Assembly (NCBI GenBank): GCA_945871545.1
Contig: CAMBWJ010000116.1
Location: 1-6,385, forward strand
DNA from: an uncultured Clostridia bacterium
Lineage (GTDB): Bacteria > Bacillota_A > Clostridia > Christensenellales > Aristaeellaceae
Length of the DNA stretch: 6,385 nucleotides
Reading direction: 5' to 3'
Shown: piece by piece, positions 1 to 6,302 of the stretch
How the letters are laid out: the number at the start of each line of letters is the position of its first letter
How positions within the stretch are numbered: position 1 is the first letter of the stretch
Notes under the pieces: model-generated
Told to the model about the DNA's origin: nothing
Database searches by the model: none
Seen by the model: the letters and a program-made list of their open reading frames with translations, nothing else
Position numbers and translations under genes: made by a program

Positions 1-600
1 GGGCGAGATGTGCACCGCCGTGCCCTCCACCTCCACGTACACCTTCGCGCTGGCGGACAGGCCGTTGGGGGCAACCACGGAGACCCAGGTCATGCCGCCG
101 CCCACGCCCTCGATGCGCCCGGCGGAGTCCACCACGGCAATGGTTTCGTCTGCGGAGACCCACTTCAATCGGGTGTCGGATGCGTCGGCGTTGTAGCTGG
201 CCTTCAGGCCGCTGATCTGGCCCTTGCCGATGTGCAGCTCGCTGGCGTTGAGCTTCAGTTCCCGCAGCGGCACGCCGCCCACCGTCACCTTCATCTCCGC
301 CGTCGCGCCGCCGGAGGCCTCGCCATGGATCACCGTCTCGCCGGAGGCCAAGGCAACCACCGTGCCGTCGGCCTGAATGGTCGCCACGCGGCTGTCCCCG
401 GAGTAGAAGCGCAGGCGCTGGTTCATGTCGTCGGAGCTGAGCGCGCAGCTGATCTTATAGCTGTCCCCCACCGACATCTTCAGCGCGGCAGGCGTAAAGA
501 TCAGCGAATCCTCCTGCCCTGCGCGCATCGGCAGAAACAGGAGTGCTGCCAGCAGCAGGCAAAACGCCAGCAGCGCAAGCTTTCCCTGGGCGGTCTTCAA
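1..600 (-). CDS. Exported protein with bacterial Ig-like (Big_2) repeats, N-terminal part, runs off the left edge
   Basis: Exactly 200 codons are open from a TTG at 600-598 to the window edge, with no stop. The start is chosen because a full AGGAGGT lies 7 nt upstream (607-613). An in-frame ATG at 630-628 lacks an SD and lies in a hairpin loop. The N-terminus reads MKTAQGK, then a hydrophobic run (about residues 8-25), then a short polar stretch, so it is a signal peptide or N-terminal anchor. No lipobox is evident: the only early Cys (14) is inside the hydrophobic core. Two Ig-like repeats follow, about 34-108 and 112-192. Each has the Big_2 pattern: a serine/aspartate-rich turn, then VATIQADGTV or IAVVDSAGRI, a glycine-rich turn, and an alternating beta-strand ending in VTV or VEV. 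A third repeat may begin near 193. Big_2 proteins are usually surface adhesins or wall-associated proteins. The C-terminal anchor or effector domain is outside the window, so the specific role is unknown. It is divergent from the pair starting at 844. Confidence 0.85.
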   Translation of the reverse strand, partial: MKTAQGKLALLAFCLLLAALLFLPMRAGQEDSLIFTPAALKMSVGDSYKISCALSSDDMNQRLRFYSGDSRVATIQADGTVVALASGETVIHGEASGGATAEMKVTVGGVPLRELKLNASELHIGKGQISGLKASYNADASDTRLKWVSADETIAVVDSAGRIEGVGGGMTWVSVVAPNGLSASAKVYVEVEGTAVHISP

Positions 601-606
601 GCCGGT

Positions 607-613
607 ACCTCCT
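607..613 (-). promoter_or_regulatory. Ribosome binding site deciding a TTG start
   Basis: On the minus strand AGGAGGT sits with about 7 nt between the AGGAGG core and the TTG at 600. It fixes the start of the Ig-like protein gene in preference to the in-frame ATG at 630. Confidence 0.85.
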
Positions 614-616
614 ATC

Positions 617-643
617 GATTCAGCGCGCATCCGCAGCTGAATC
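617..643 (-). promoter_or_regulatory. Hairpin abutting the SD of the Ig-like protein gene
   Basis: GATTCAGC (617-624 on the plus strand) and GCTGAATC (636-643) form a perfect 8-bp inverted repeat around an 11-nt loop. In the minus-strand transcript the stem ends 3 nt before the SD. The alternative ATG (630) would be in the loop. The repeat is seen directly. A role in translation or mRNA stability is inference. Confidence 0.5.
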
Positions 644-714
644 CCTGTCGTCAATCCGATTCGCAAATGCCCGCACAGCCGTGCACGGCACAATCATCCA
701 TTATCTCATATATC

Positions 715-743
715 ATTATACGTGTTTTCCCGGCGCGGGTCAA
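715..743 (-). promoter_or_regulatory. Sigma-A promoter for the Ig-like protein gene
   Basis: Read on the minus strand: -35 TTGACC (743-738), a spacer of exactly 17 nt, and -10 TATAAT (720-715). This is five of six and six of six matches to consensus. Transcription should begin near 708, giving a leader of about 108 nt before the TTG start at 600. The leader contains the 12-bp palindrome GCCGTGCACGGC (678-689) and the hairpin at 617-643. Confidence 0.85.
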
Positions 744-763
744 CGCTTTTTTCGCATCCCCCC

Positions 764-792
764 TTGCCAAACCACCGCGCTTGGGTTAAACT
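764..792 (+). promoter_or_regulatory. Probable sigma-A promoter for the small ORF-radC pair
   Basis: TTGCCA (764-769, five of six matches to the -35 box) is followed after 17 nt by TAAACT (787-792, four of six matches to the -10 box). The leader would be about 45 nt. Its -35 lies 20 bp from the -35 of the divergent promoter, so the two are back to back in a spacer of 243 bp. The rest of this spacer shows no gene. Confidence 0.55.
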
Positions 793-829
793 GGTAGATA
801 GATTTTATGCGTGCAGCAGATGCACATAT

Positions 830-836
830 AAGGAGG
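830..836 (+). promoter_or_regulatory. Ribosome binding site deciding a TTG start
   Basis: AAGGAGG lies 7 nt before the TTG at 844. No ATG or GTG in this frame has comparable spacing, so it supports the TTG start of the 95-residue protein. Confidence 0.85.
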
Positions 837-843
837 AGTTCGC

Positions 844-1131
844 TTGAAGATCCGGCTCAGCGAAGCGGAATTGAACCACCTGAACGCCTTTCTGGACAGC
901 TGTCCCGACGCGGAGCGCCTGTCCGCCCGGGAGGCCGTGCTGGACCTCTACGACATCGAGCGCCCCATCTCCCTGAACTTCGTGTTCGTGAAGGGCGGTA
1001 TCGGCGTGGACGGCGCGGCGGAGCTATTGTACAGCGAGGAGGAGCAGGGCTACTACATGGGCGAGCGCATCGAGGATCCCGAGGCGGTTCGCGCGGCGCT
1101 GCGCGAGGCGGGCGCGCTGCCCGGGGCATGA
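844..1131 (+). CDS. Small acidic protein of unknown function, coupled to radC
   Basis: I do not recognise this 95-residue protein. It starts at TTG behind a strong SD and ends in TGA at 1129-1131, overlapping the ATG of the next gene (ATGA), so the two are almost certainly translationally coupled. The protein is acidic (about 19 Asp/Glu against about 9 Lys/Arg). It has no signal peptide and no membrane segment, so it is predicted cytoplasmic. The first 40 residues look helical (LSEAELNHLNAFLDSCPDA, then a second helix). The middle has a beta-like stretch, ISLNFVFVKGGIGVDG. The tail is helical with an EDPEAVRAALREAG motif. There is one cysteine (20) and no obvious metal-binding or catalytic motif. 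A partner or regulator of the RadC-like protein would be a guess from context only. That it is a real gene rests on its SD, the promoter upstream and the 4-nt overlap. Confidence 0.8.
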   Translation: MKIRLSEAELNHLNAFLDSCPDAERLSAREAVLDLYDIERPISLNFVFVKGGIGVDGAAELLYSEEEQGYYMGERIEDPEAVRAALREAGALPGA

Positions 1132-1856
1132 AATCCTCCGCCCGACAGAGAAGCGACCGCGCCTTCGACGCCATCGAAGGCCTCCTGTCCAGCATGCATC
1201 CCCGGCAGGACGTGCGCGCCCTGACGGACGGCCTGCGCGAGAGCTATGCTTCGGCGGACGCGCTGTTCGCGATGTCCGCGCACATGCTGGAGCGCGCCGG
1301 GCTGCACGCCCACGACGCGCTGCTGCTGAGCAGGCTGCCGGAGCTGAACCGGCACATGGCGCTGTCCCGCTTCGGGGAGCATCCGCGCCTGAACCGTCTG
1401 GCGCTGGCCTCGGATTATCTGGTGGCCAACTTCCACGGCCTGCGGGTGGAGCGCTTCTACATGCTCTGCCTGGACGTTCGCGGGCGGCTGATGGAGCGGG
1501 TGTTTTTGCAGGAGGGCACGCTGGACGGCGCGCTGTTCAGCCTGAAGCACGTGCTCGCGGAGCTGATGCGGGTGCACCCCGCCGCCATCGTCATCAGCCA
1601 CAACCACCCCGGCAACACGCTGCGCCCGTCCCAGGCGGACATCGACTGCACCTGGGAGCTGCTGCGCGCGCTGGACGCGGTGGAGATCCCGCTGCTGGAC
1701 CACGTCATCATCGCCGGAAGGAGCGCGGTCAGCATGCGGGAGAACGGCTTTGTGCCCACCGCGCTGTGGATGAAGCAGAAGCCCCAGTCCGCGCTGCAGC
1801 GCGACTGGCTGCTTGCGCCGGAAGCCCCGCCAAAGGACGCTTCTTCCAAAGAATGA
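1128..1856 (+). CDS. radC: RadC-family JAB/MPN-domain protein
   Basis: This 242-residue protein belongs to the UPF0758/RadC family. The open frame extends upstream to 807, but the ATG at 1128, overlapping the previous stop, is the sensible start. There is no good SD of its own, consistent with coupling. Residues about 12-76 match the RadC N-terminal helical region (EGLLSSMHPRQDVRALTDGL, later DALLLSRLPELNRH), although the glycine turns of the helix-hairpin-helix are degenerate. Residues about 90-208 form the JAB domain, with the metalloprotease-type signature HNHPGNTLRPSQAD giving H158, H160, S168 and D171 in the HxH-x7-S-x2-D arrangement. The usual HNHPSG is HNHPGN here. The last 33 residues are a variable tail. 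RadC was once linked to DNA repair, but its biochemical role remains unsettled, so no precise function is assigned. A family call is very likely; orthology to any named radC is less certain. Confidence 0.9.
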   Translation: MKSSARQRSDRAFDAIEGLLSSMHPRQDVRALTDGLRESYASADALFAMSAHMLERAGLHAHDALLLSRLPELNRHMALSRFGEHPRLNRLALASDYLVANFHGLRVERFYMLCLDVRGRLMERVFLQEGTLDGALFSLKHVLAELMRVHPAAIVISHNHPGNTLRPSQADIDCTWELLRALDAVEIPLLDHVIIAGRSAVSMRENGFVPTALWMKQKPQSALQRDWLLAPEAPPKDASSKE

Positions 1857-1888
1857 GCGCGCTTTTTCGCGATTTAAACTGCGCGGAC

Positions 1889-1918
1889 TTGACGCACCTT
1901 CCCCCATGTACGTATAAT
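1889..1918 (+). promoter_or_regulatory. Sigma-A promoter for glnN
   Basis: TTGACG (1889-1894) and TATAAT (1913-1918) are separated by 18 nt. This is five of six and six of six matches to consensus. It lies 33 nt after the radC stop, with no clear terminator between, so glnN has its own start near 1925 and some read-through from radC is possible. I see no GlnR-type TGTNA-N7-TNACA operator around it. Confidence 0.85.
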
Positions 1919-1934
1919 AAAACCGAATTGATCG

Positions 1935-1981
1935 AAGCGGCAACGGCGTCGTGCGACCTTTCTGCACCCCCCATGCCGCTT
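1935..1981 (+). promoter_or_regulatory. Inverted repeat in the glnN leader
   Basis: AAGCGGCA (1935-1942) and TGCCGCTT (1974-1981) are perfect 8-bp inverted complements enclosing a 31-nt loop. The loop holds a further small self-complementary stretch, GTCGTGCGAC. The right arm runs into TTTT (1980-1983). It lies entirely in the predicted untranslated leader of about 97 nt. Structure is visible; an attenuator or other regulatory function is only a possibility, and the T-run is short for an intrinsic terminator. Confidence 0.4.
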
Positions 1982-2005
1982 TTCCATGGACGACGCAAGC
2001 GCAAT

Positions 2006-2011
2006 GGAGGG
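2006..2011 (+). promoter_or_regulatory. Ribosome binding site choosing the glnN start
   Basis: GGAGGG lies 10 nt before the ATG at 2022. The earlier in-frame ATGs at 1986 and 2004 have no SD, and the ATG at 2004 overlaps this site. The spacing is slightly long, so ATG 2025 (next codon) cannot be excluded. Confidence 0.6.
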
Positions 2012-2021
2012 TTTGGAATCC

Positions 2022-4106
2022 ATGATGAACGTATCCGCCGAATTCGGCATCAATGTATTCAACGACGCGGTCATGCGGGCCCGTCTCCCCAAGGAGACCT
2101 ACAAGCAGCTGCAGAAGACCATGAAGGACGGCCGGCACCTGGACAGCAACGTGGCCGTGGTTGTGGCGAACGCCATGAAGGACTGGGCGCTGGAGAAGGG
2201 TGCGACCCACTACACCCACTGGTTCCAGCCCATGACCGGCATCACCGCCGAGAAGCACGACAGCTTCATCTCCCCCACCGCCGACGGCAAGGTCATCATG
2301 GAATTCTCCGGCAAGGAGCTGATCCAGGGCGAGCCGGACGCGTCCAGCTTCCCCTCGGGCGGACTGCGCGCCACCTTCGAGGCCCGTGGCTACACCGCCT
2401 GGGATCCCAACAGCTACGCCTTCATCAAGGACGGCGTGCTGTGCATCCCCACGGCGTTCTGCTCCTACGGCGGCGAGGCGCTGGACAAGAAGACCCCGCT
2501 GCTGCGCTCCATGGAGGCCATCAACCGCCAGACCCTGCGCGTGCTGAAGCTCTTTGGCAACACCGACGTGACCAACGTCCGCACCACCGTGGGCCCGGAG
2601 CAGGAGTACTTCCTGATCGACGCGGAGATGTACGACCGCCGGCCCGACCTGATCTACACCGGCCGCACCCTCTTCGGCGCCAAGCCGCCCAAGGGCCAGG
2701 AGCTGGACGACCACTACTTCGGCGCGATCAAGCCCCGGGTGCAGGCCTTCATGACCGAGCTGAACGAGGAACTGTGGAAGCTGGGCATCCTTGCCAAGAC
2801 CGAGCACAACGAGGCCGCCCCCGCCCAGCACGAGCTTGCGCCCATCTTCTCCGTCACCAACATCTCCACCGATCACAACCAGATCACCATGGAGCTGATG
2901 CAGAAGATCGCCCGCAAGCACGGCATGGTGTGCCTGCTGCACGAGAAGCCCTTCGCCGGGATCAACGGCAGTGGCAAGCACAACAACTGGTCGCTGGCCA
3001 CCAACACCGGCGTGAACCTGTTTGAGCCGGGCGAAACGCCCTATGAGAACGCCCAGTTCCTGCTGTTCCTCTGCGCGGTGATCAAGGCCGTGGACGAGTA
3101 TCAGGATCTGCTGCGCGTGTCCGTGGCCTCCGCGGGCAACGACCACCGCCTGGGCGGCTACGAGGCCCCGCCGGCCATCGTATCGATGTACCTGGGCACG
3201 GAGCTGACCGAGATTCTCACCGCCATCGAGACGGATTCGGCCTACGGCAGTCACGAGAAGGAGGTCCTGAAGGTGGGCGTGCACACGCTGCCGCGCTTCC
3301 CCAAGGACACCACCGACCGCAACCGCACCTCGCCGTTCGCCTTCACGGGCAACAAGTTCGAGTTCCGCATGCTGGGCTCCTCGGCCTCCATCGCGGACAC
3401 CAACACCGTCATCAACACCGCCGTTGCGGAGGAGCTGCGCGTCTTTGCCGACCGCCTGGAGGCGGCGGAGGACTTCGAGAGCGCCCTGCACGCGCTGATC
3501 AAGGAGACGATCGTCGCCCACAAGCGGATCATCTTCAACGGCAACGGCTACGAGGGCGCATGGGTGGAGGAGGCCAAGAAGCGGGGCCTTCTGAACCTGC
3601 GCGCCACGCCGGACTGCGTGCCCTGCCTGCTGGCGGACAAGAACGTGGAGCTCTTCACCCGGCACAAGGTGTTCAACCGCGCCGAGCTGGAGGCCCGGCA
3701 CGAGATCATGCTGGAAAATTACGTCAAGCTCGTCAACATCGAGGCCCTGACCATGCTGGACATGGCCCGCAAGGACGTCCTGCCCGCCGTCAGCGGCTAC
3801 ATCCATCGCCTGACCAGCGCGGCCCTGGCCAAGAAGGAGCTGGGCGACGTCGACATGGACTACGAGCTGGAGAGCGCACGGCAGCTGTCCAAGCTGGCCG
3901 GCGAAGCGCACCGCTGCGTGCATCGGCTGGATGACGCGCTGGCGAATGCCACGGGCGACAGCCTGACGCTGGCCCGCAGCTATCGCGACGGCGTGCTCAC
4001 TGCCATGAACGCCCTGCGCGCCGCCGTAGACGAGATGGAGGTCTACACCGACGCGTCCTGCTGGCCCTATCCCTCCTACGGCGCGATGCTCTTCAGCGTG
4101 CGCTGA
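2022..4106 (+). CDS. glnN: Glutamine synthetase, type III
   Basis: GlnN makes glutamine from glutamate, ammonia and ATP in the cytoplasm. It is the large type III form (about 700 residues, structurally a double-ring dodecamer in the family) rather than the ~450-residue type I GlnA. From the chosen ATG the protein has 694 residues, full length for the family. The N-terminus reads [18 protein letters not shown], as in homologues; starts at 1986 or 2004 would add non-conserved residues without an SD. Visible landmarks, in order: [20 protein letters not shown] (about 143-162), GPEQEYFL (191-198, a metal-binding glutamate strand), [13 protein letters not shown] (262-274), [17 protein letters not shown] (309-325, ATP/glutamate-site loop), [13 protein letters not shown] (373-385), [18 protein letters not shown] (432-449) and the C-terminal [11 protein letters not shown] (681-691). 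No key motif is missing. It has its own promoter and leader. The downstream gene consumes glutamine, which fits the neighbourhood. Confidence 0.97.
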   Translation: MMNVSAEFGINVFNDAVMRARLPKETYKQLQKTMKDGRHLDSNVAVVVANAMKDWALEKGATHYTHWFQPMTGITAEKHDSFISPTADGKVIMEFSGKELIQGEPDASSFPSGGLRATFEARGYTAWDPNSYAFIKDGVLCIPTAFCSYGGEALDKKTPLLRSMEAINRQTLRVLKLFGNTDVTNVRTTVGPEQEYFLIDAEMYDRRPDLIYTGRTLFGAKPPKGQELDDHYFGAIKPRVQAFMTELNEELWKLGILAKTEHNEAAPAQHELAPIFSVTNISTDHNQITMELMQKIARKHGMVCLLHEKPFAGINGSGKHNNWSLATNTGVNLFEPGETPYENAQFLLFLCAVIKAVDEYQDLLRVSVASAGNDHRLGGYEAPPAIVSMYLGTELTEILTAIETDSAYGSHEKEVLKVGVHTLPRFPKDTTDRNRTSPFAFTGNKFEFRMLGSSASIADTNTVINTAVAEELRVFADRLEAAEDFESALHALIKETIVAHKRIIFNGNGYEGAWVEEAKKRGLLNLRATPDCVPCLLADKNVELFTRHKVFNRAELEARHEIMLENYVKLVNIEALTMLDMARKDVLPAVSGYIHRLTSAALAKKELGDVDMDYELESARQLSKLAGEAHRCVHRLDDALANATGDSLTLARSYRDGVLTAMNALRAAVDEMEVYTDASCWPYPSYGAMLFSVR

Positions 4107-4132
4107 CGGAGTTTTGCCCACACCAGCCCTGC

Positions 4133-4156
4133 GGCGGCTTCAAGGGGGAAGCCGTC
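4133..4156 (+). promoter_or_regulatory. Hairpin 1 of the glnN-nadE spacer
   Basis: GGCGGCTTC pairs with GAAGCCGTC around the loop AAGGGG, a 9-bp stem with one G-U pair. It begins 27 nt after the glnN stop. No T-run follows, so it is not a standard intrinsic terminator. Its 3' arm (GCCGTC, 4151-4156) could alternatively pair with GACGGT (4174-4179) in the next hairpin. Confidence 0.45.
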
Positions 4157-4170
4157 CTTCCGAGCCGTGT

Positions 4171-4192
4171 CGCGACGGTTTCACCGTGCGCG
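4171..4192 (+). promoter_or_regulatory. Hairpin 2 of the glnN-nadE spacer
   Basis: CGCGACGGT pairs with ACCGTGCGCG around the triloop TTC, leaving one bulged G (4188), nine pairs in all. No T-run follows. The 5' arm is complementary to the 3' arm of hairpin 1, so the two are potentially mutually exclusive. Confidence 0.45.
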
Positions 4193-4220
4193 ATGCACTT
4201 CCAATTCATTCTTACCGTTT

Positions 4221-4254
4221 GCAGCCGGTCATCCGATGGAGGATGATCGGCTGC
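4221..4254 (+). promoter_or_regulatory. Hairpin 3 of the glnN-nadE spacer, 14-bp stem
   Basis: GCAGCCGGTCATCC (4221-4234) pairs with GGATGATCGGCTGC (4241-4254) around the loop GATGGA. All fourteen positions pair, with a single G-U. It is the strongest inverted repeat in the window. The absence of a T-run argues against intrinsic termination. mRNA processing, protection of the nadE message or a leader control element are possible. Confidence 0.6.
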
Positions 4255-4259
4255 GCGCA

Positions 4260-4278
4260 TTCCCGGGCGATCCGGGAA
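4260..4278 (+). promoter_or_regulatory. Hairpin 4, just upstream of the nadE ribosome binding site
   Basis: TTCCCGG (4260-4266) pairs with CCGGGAA (4272-4278) around the loop GCGAT. The stem ends 6 nt before the GAGGAGG of nadE, placing it where folding could influence ribosome access. Confidence 0.5.
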
Positions 4279-4284
4279 CCACAT

Positions 4285-4291
4285 GAGGAGG
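4285..4291 (+). promoter_or_regulatory. nadE ribosome binding site
   Basis: GAGGAGG lies 7 nt before the ATG at 4299, an optimal SD that fixes the nadE start. Confidence 0.85.
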
Positions 4292-4298
4292 CATTTTC

Positions 4299-6209
4299 AT
4301 GAAGGACGGATTCATTCGCATCGCCGCCGCATCGATCCCGGTGCACGTGGCCGACCCCCGGGCCAACGCGGAGGAGATTCTGCGTGCCATGGAACGGGCG
4401 GAGGAGGCCCGGGCCAACCTGCTGCTCCTGCCGGAGCTGTGCGTCACGGGCTACACCTGCGGCGACCTCTTCGGCCTGGACGCCCTGCTGGATGCGGCCC
4501 GCGCGGCGCTTGCACAGATCGTGGAGGCCAGCCGGGACTGCTGCGCCGTGACCATCGTCTCGCTGCCGCTGCAGGTGGGCGCGGGGCTGTACAACTGCGC
4601 CGTGCCCATCGTCCGGGGCCGGATTCTGGGCGCGGTGCCCAAAGTTCATCTGCCCAACTACGGTGAATTCTACGAGGCGCGCCAGTTCACACCGGGCACC
4701 ATGGGTCAGGTGCAGCAGATTTCCCTCTGCGGTCAGAGCGTTCCCTTCGGCGCGGGGCTGCTCTTTGCCCACGAGGCGCTGGACGCCTACTGCTTCGGCA
4801 TCGAAATCTGCGAGGACGCGTGGGTGGTCTCCCCGCCCTCCGAGGCCATGGCGCTCTCCGGCGCGACGATCCTGCTCAATCCCTCCGCCTCGGACGAGGT
4901 CATCGGCAAGGCCGCCTACCGCCGGGAGCTGATCCGATCCACCTCCGCCCGGGAGATCTGCGCCTACGCCTACGCCTCCGCTGCGCCCTCCGAATCCACC
5001 CAGGACGTGGTGTTCTCCGGCCACCTGCTGATCTGCGAGAACGGCGCAACGCTTGCCGAGCAGCAGCCGCTTGCGGATTCCGGCATGATCTTCACCGAGG
5101 TTGACCTTCAGCGCCTGCGCCACGACCGCCACCAGAACACGGGCTTCCGGGGCGACGAGAACCTGCCCCGCGTAAGCTTTGCGCAGGAAATCCGCGAAAC
5201 GCCCCTGTCCCGGCAGTTTGAGCCCAACCCCTTCGTGCCCTCGAACCCCGAAACCGTGCGGGAGCGCACCGAGAACATCCTGCGCATCCAGACCTGCGGC
5301 CTGAAGAAGCGGCTGGAGCACACCCGCGCCAAGACGGCAGTGATCGGCATCTCCGGCGGTCTGGATTCCACGCTGGCGCTGCTGGTGGCGGTTCGGGCCA
5401 TGGACGCGCTTGGTCGCCCCCGCACGGACATCCTCGCGGCAACCATGCCCTGCTTCGGCACCACCCGGCGCACCAGGAGCAACGCCGTGGTTCTCTGCGA
5501 AGCGCTGGGCGTGACGCTGAGGGAGATCGACATCGCCGCGTCGGTTCAGCAGCACCTCTCCGACATCGGCCACGATCCCTCTGTCACCGACGTGACCTAC
5601 GAAAACGCCCAGGCCCGGGAGCGCACCCAAGTGCTGATGGATCTGGCGAACCAGAGCGGCGGTCTGGTGATCGGCACGGGCGACCTGTCGGAGCTGGCGC
5701 TGGGCTGGGCCACCTACAACGGCGACCACATGTCCATGTACGCGGTCAACAGCTCCGTGCCCAAGACGCTGGTGCGCCACATCATCCGCTTCGAGGCCGA
5801 CCGTGCCGATCCGGCGCTCCGGGCGGTGCTCATGGACATTCTGGACACCCCGGTGTCCCCGGAGCTGCTGCCCGCCTCCGCCGACGGCGAGATCTCCCAG
5901 CGCACCGAGGAACTGGTGGGCCCCTACGCCCTGCACGACTTCTTCCTCTATCATCTGCTGCGCTTCGGGAGCACGCCGAAAAAGATCCTGCGGCTGGCGC
6001 GGCATGCCTTCGACGGCGAATTCGACGAAGCCACCATCCGCAGGTGGCTCACCACCTTCCTGCGCCGCTTCTTCGCCCAGCAGTTCAAGCGCAGCTGCCT
6101 GCCGGACGGCCCGAAGGTCGGCTCCGTGACCCTCTCGCCGCGCGGCGACTGGCGCATGCCCTCCGACGCCTGCGCCCAGGCCTGGCTGCGGGAGCTGGAA
6201 GAAAACTGA
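4299..6209 (+). CDS. nadE: Glutamine-dependent NAD+ synthetase
   Basis: NadE converts deamido-NAD (nicotinic acid adenine dinucleotide) to NAD+ with ATP, the last step shared by de novo and salvage NAD synthesis in the cytoplasm. At 636 residues this is the long two-domain form. Residues 1 to about 290 are a nitrilase-superfamily glutaminase domain with the expected catalytic triad: E46 in LLLPELCVTGY, K115 in VPKVHLPNYGEFYE and C171 in IEICEDAW. Residues about 315-636 are the synthetase domain. It has the N-type ATP pyrophosphatase P-loop SGGLDST (352-358), GTGDLSELALGWATYNGDH (459-477), and EISQRTEELVGPYALHDFFL (531-550). Ammonia released by the first domain is channelled to the second in characterised homologues. 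All motifs are intact and the length is near that of related bacterial enzymes. The start has a strong SD. It lies 192 nt after glnN on the same strand. No convincing promoter is visible in between, so transcription may come from glnN or from an element I cannot identify. Confidence 0.97.
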   Translation: MKDGFIRIAAASIPVHVADPRANAEEILRAMERAEEARANLLLLPELCVTGYTCGDLFGLDALLDAARAALAQIVEASRDCCAVTIVSLPLQVGAGLYNCAVPIVRGRILGAVPKVHLPNYGEFYEARQFTPGTMGQVQQISLCGQSVPFGAGLLFAHEALDAYCFGIEICEDAWVVSPPSEAMALSGATILLNPSASDEVIGKAAYRRELIRSTSAREICAYAYASAAPSESTQDVVFSGHLLICENGATLAEQQPLADSGMIFTEVDLQRLRHDRHQNTGFRGDENLPRVSFAQEIRETPLSRQFEPNPFVPSNPETVRERTENILRIQTCGLKKRLEHTRAKTAVIGISGGLDSTLALLVAVRAMDALGRPRTDILAATMPCFGTTRRTRSNAVVLCEALGVTLREIDIAASVQQHLSDIGHDPSVTDVTYENAQARERTQVLMDLANQSGGLVIGTGDLSELALGWATYNGDHMSMYAVNSSVPKTLVRHIIRFEADRADPALRAVLMDILDTPVSPELLPASADGEISQRTEELVGPYALHDFFLYHLLRFGSTPKKILRLARHAFDGEFDEATIRRWLTTFLRRFFAQQFKRSCLPDGPKVGSVTLSPRGDWRMPSDACAQAWLRELEEN

Positions 6210-6219
6210 ACGCACAAAA

Positions 6220-6245
6220 GCCCTTCCGACGCAAATCGGAAGGGC
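6220..6245. terminator. Perfect 10-bp inverted repeat after nadE
   Basis: GCCCTTCCGA (6220-6229) and TCGGAAGGGC (6236-6245) pair perfectly around CGCAAA, 10 nt after the nadE stop. On the plus strand no T-run follows. On the minus strand the stem is followed by TTTTGTG, so it could weakly terminate a convergent gene from the right. On the nadE side it may instead protect the 3' end of the message. Confidence 0.5.
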
Positions 6246-6302
6246 GCAAGCTGTCGAGAAACCAAAGAGAGCGCGAAAGAAGCGCCGTCCTTTCATATAT
6301 CA

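Noticed and set aside
729..751. CCCG-GCG-CGGG followed by a T6 run, resembling a terminator
   Set aside because: The stem is only 4 bp, it is 7 nt from the T-run, and it coincides with the spacer and -35 of the minus-strand promoter. No plus-strand gene ends before it.
10..789. Plus-strand open frame of 259 residues over the left region
   Set aside because: It lies opposite the minus-strand Ig-like gene, which has a signal peptide, repeats, SD and consensus promoter. The plus frame has none of these and runs through the promoter region.
807..1127. N-terminal extension of the radC frame
   Set aside because: It would overlap the SD-supported 95-residue gene entirely, its translation is Arg/Gly-rich, and the RadC N-terminal homology starts after 1128.
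1766..3025. Plus-strand open frame of 419 residues overlapping radC and glnN in another frame
   Set aside because: Out-of-frame shadow of glnN, with an Arg/His/Gly-rich low-complexity translation and no SD-supported start.
1053..4121. A 1022-residue open frame on the minus strand across radC and glnN
   Set aside because: It is antisense to two genes with full family motifs. Its translation is low-complexity (rich in Gly, Val, His, Gln, Arg), as expected from GC-rich third positions, and no SD-led start or domain is seen.
4180..4247. Candidate promoters for nadE (TTCACC with ATTCAT; TTGCAG with GATGAT)
   Set aside because: Each has only about three to four matches per box, and the second lies inside the 14-bp hairpin. 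They are too weak to call.
4156..6229. Shared 8-mer CCTTCCGA at 4156-4163 and 6222-6229
   Set aside because: Too short to be a repeat element, and the flanking sequence is unrelated.
4212..6296. A 694-residue open frame on the minus strand opposite nadE
   Set aside because: Same codon-bias artefact. It mirrors nadE, begins within the 3' region of nadE transcription and has no recognisable domain.
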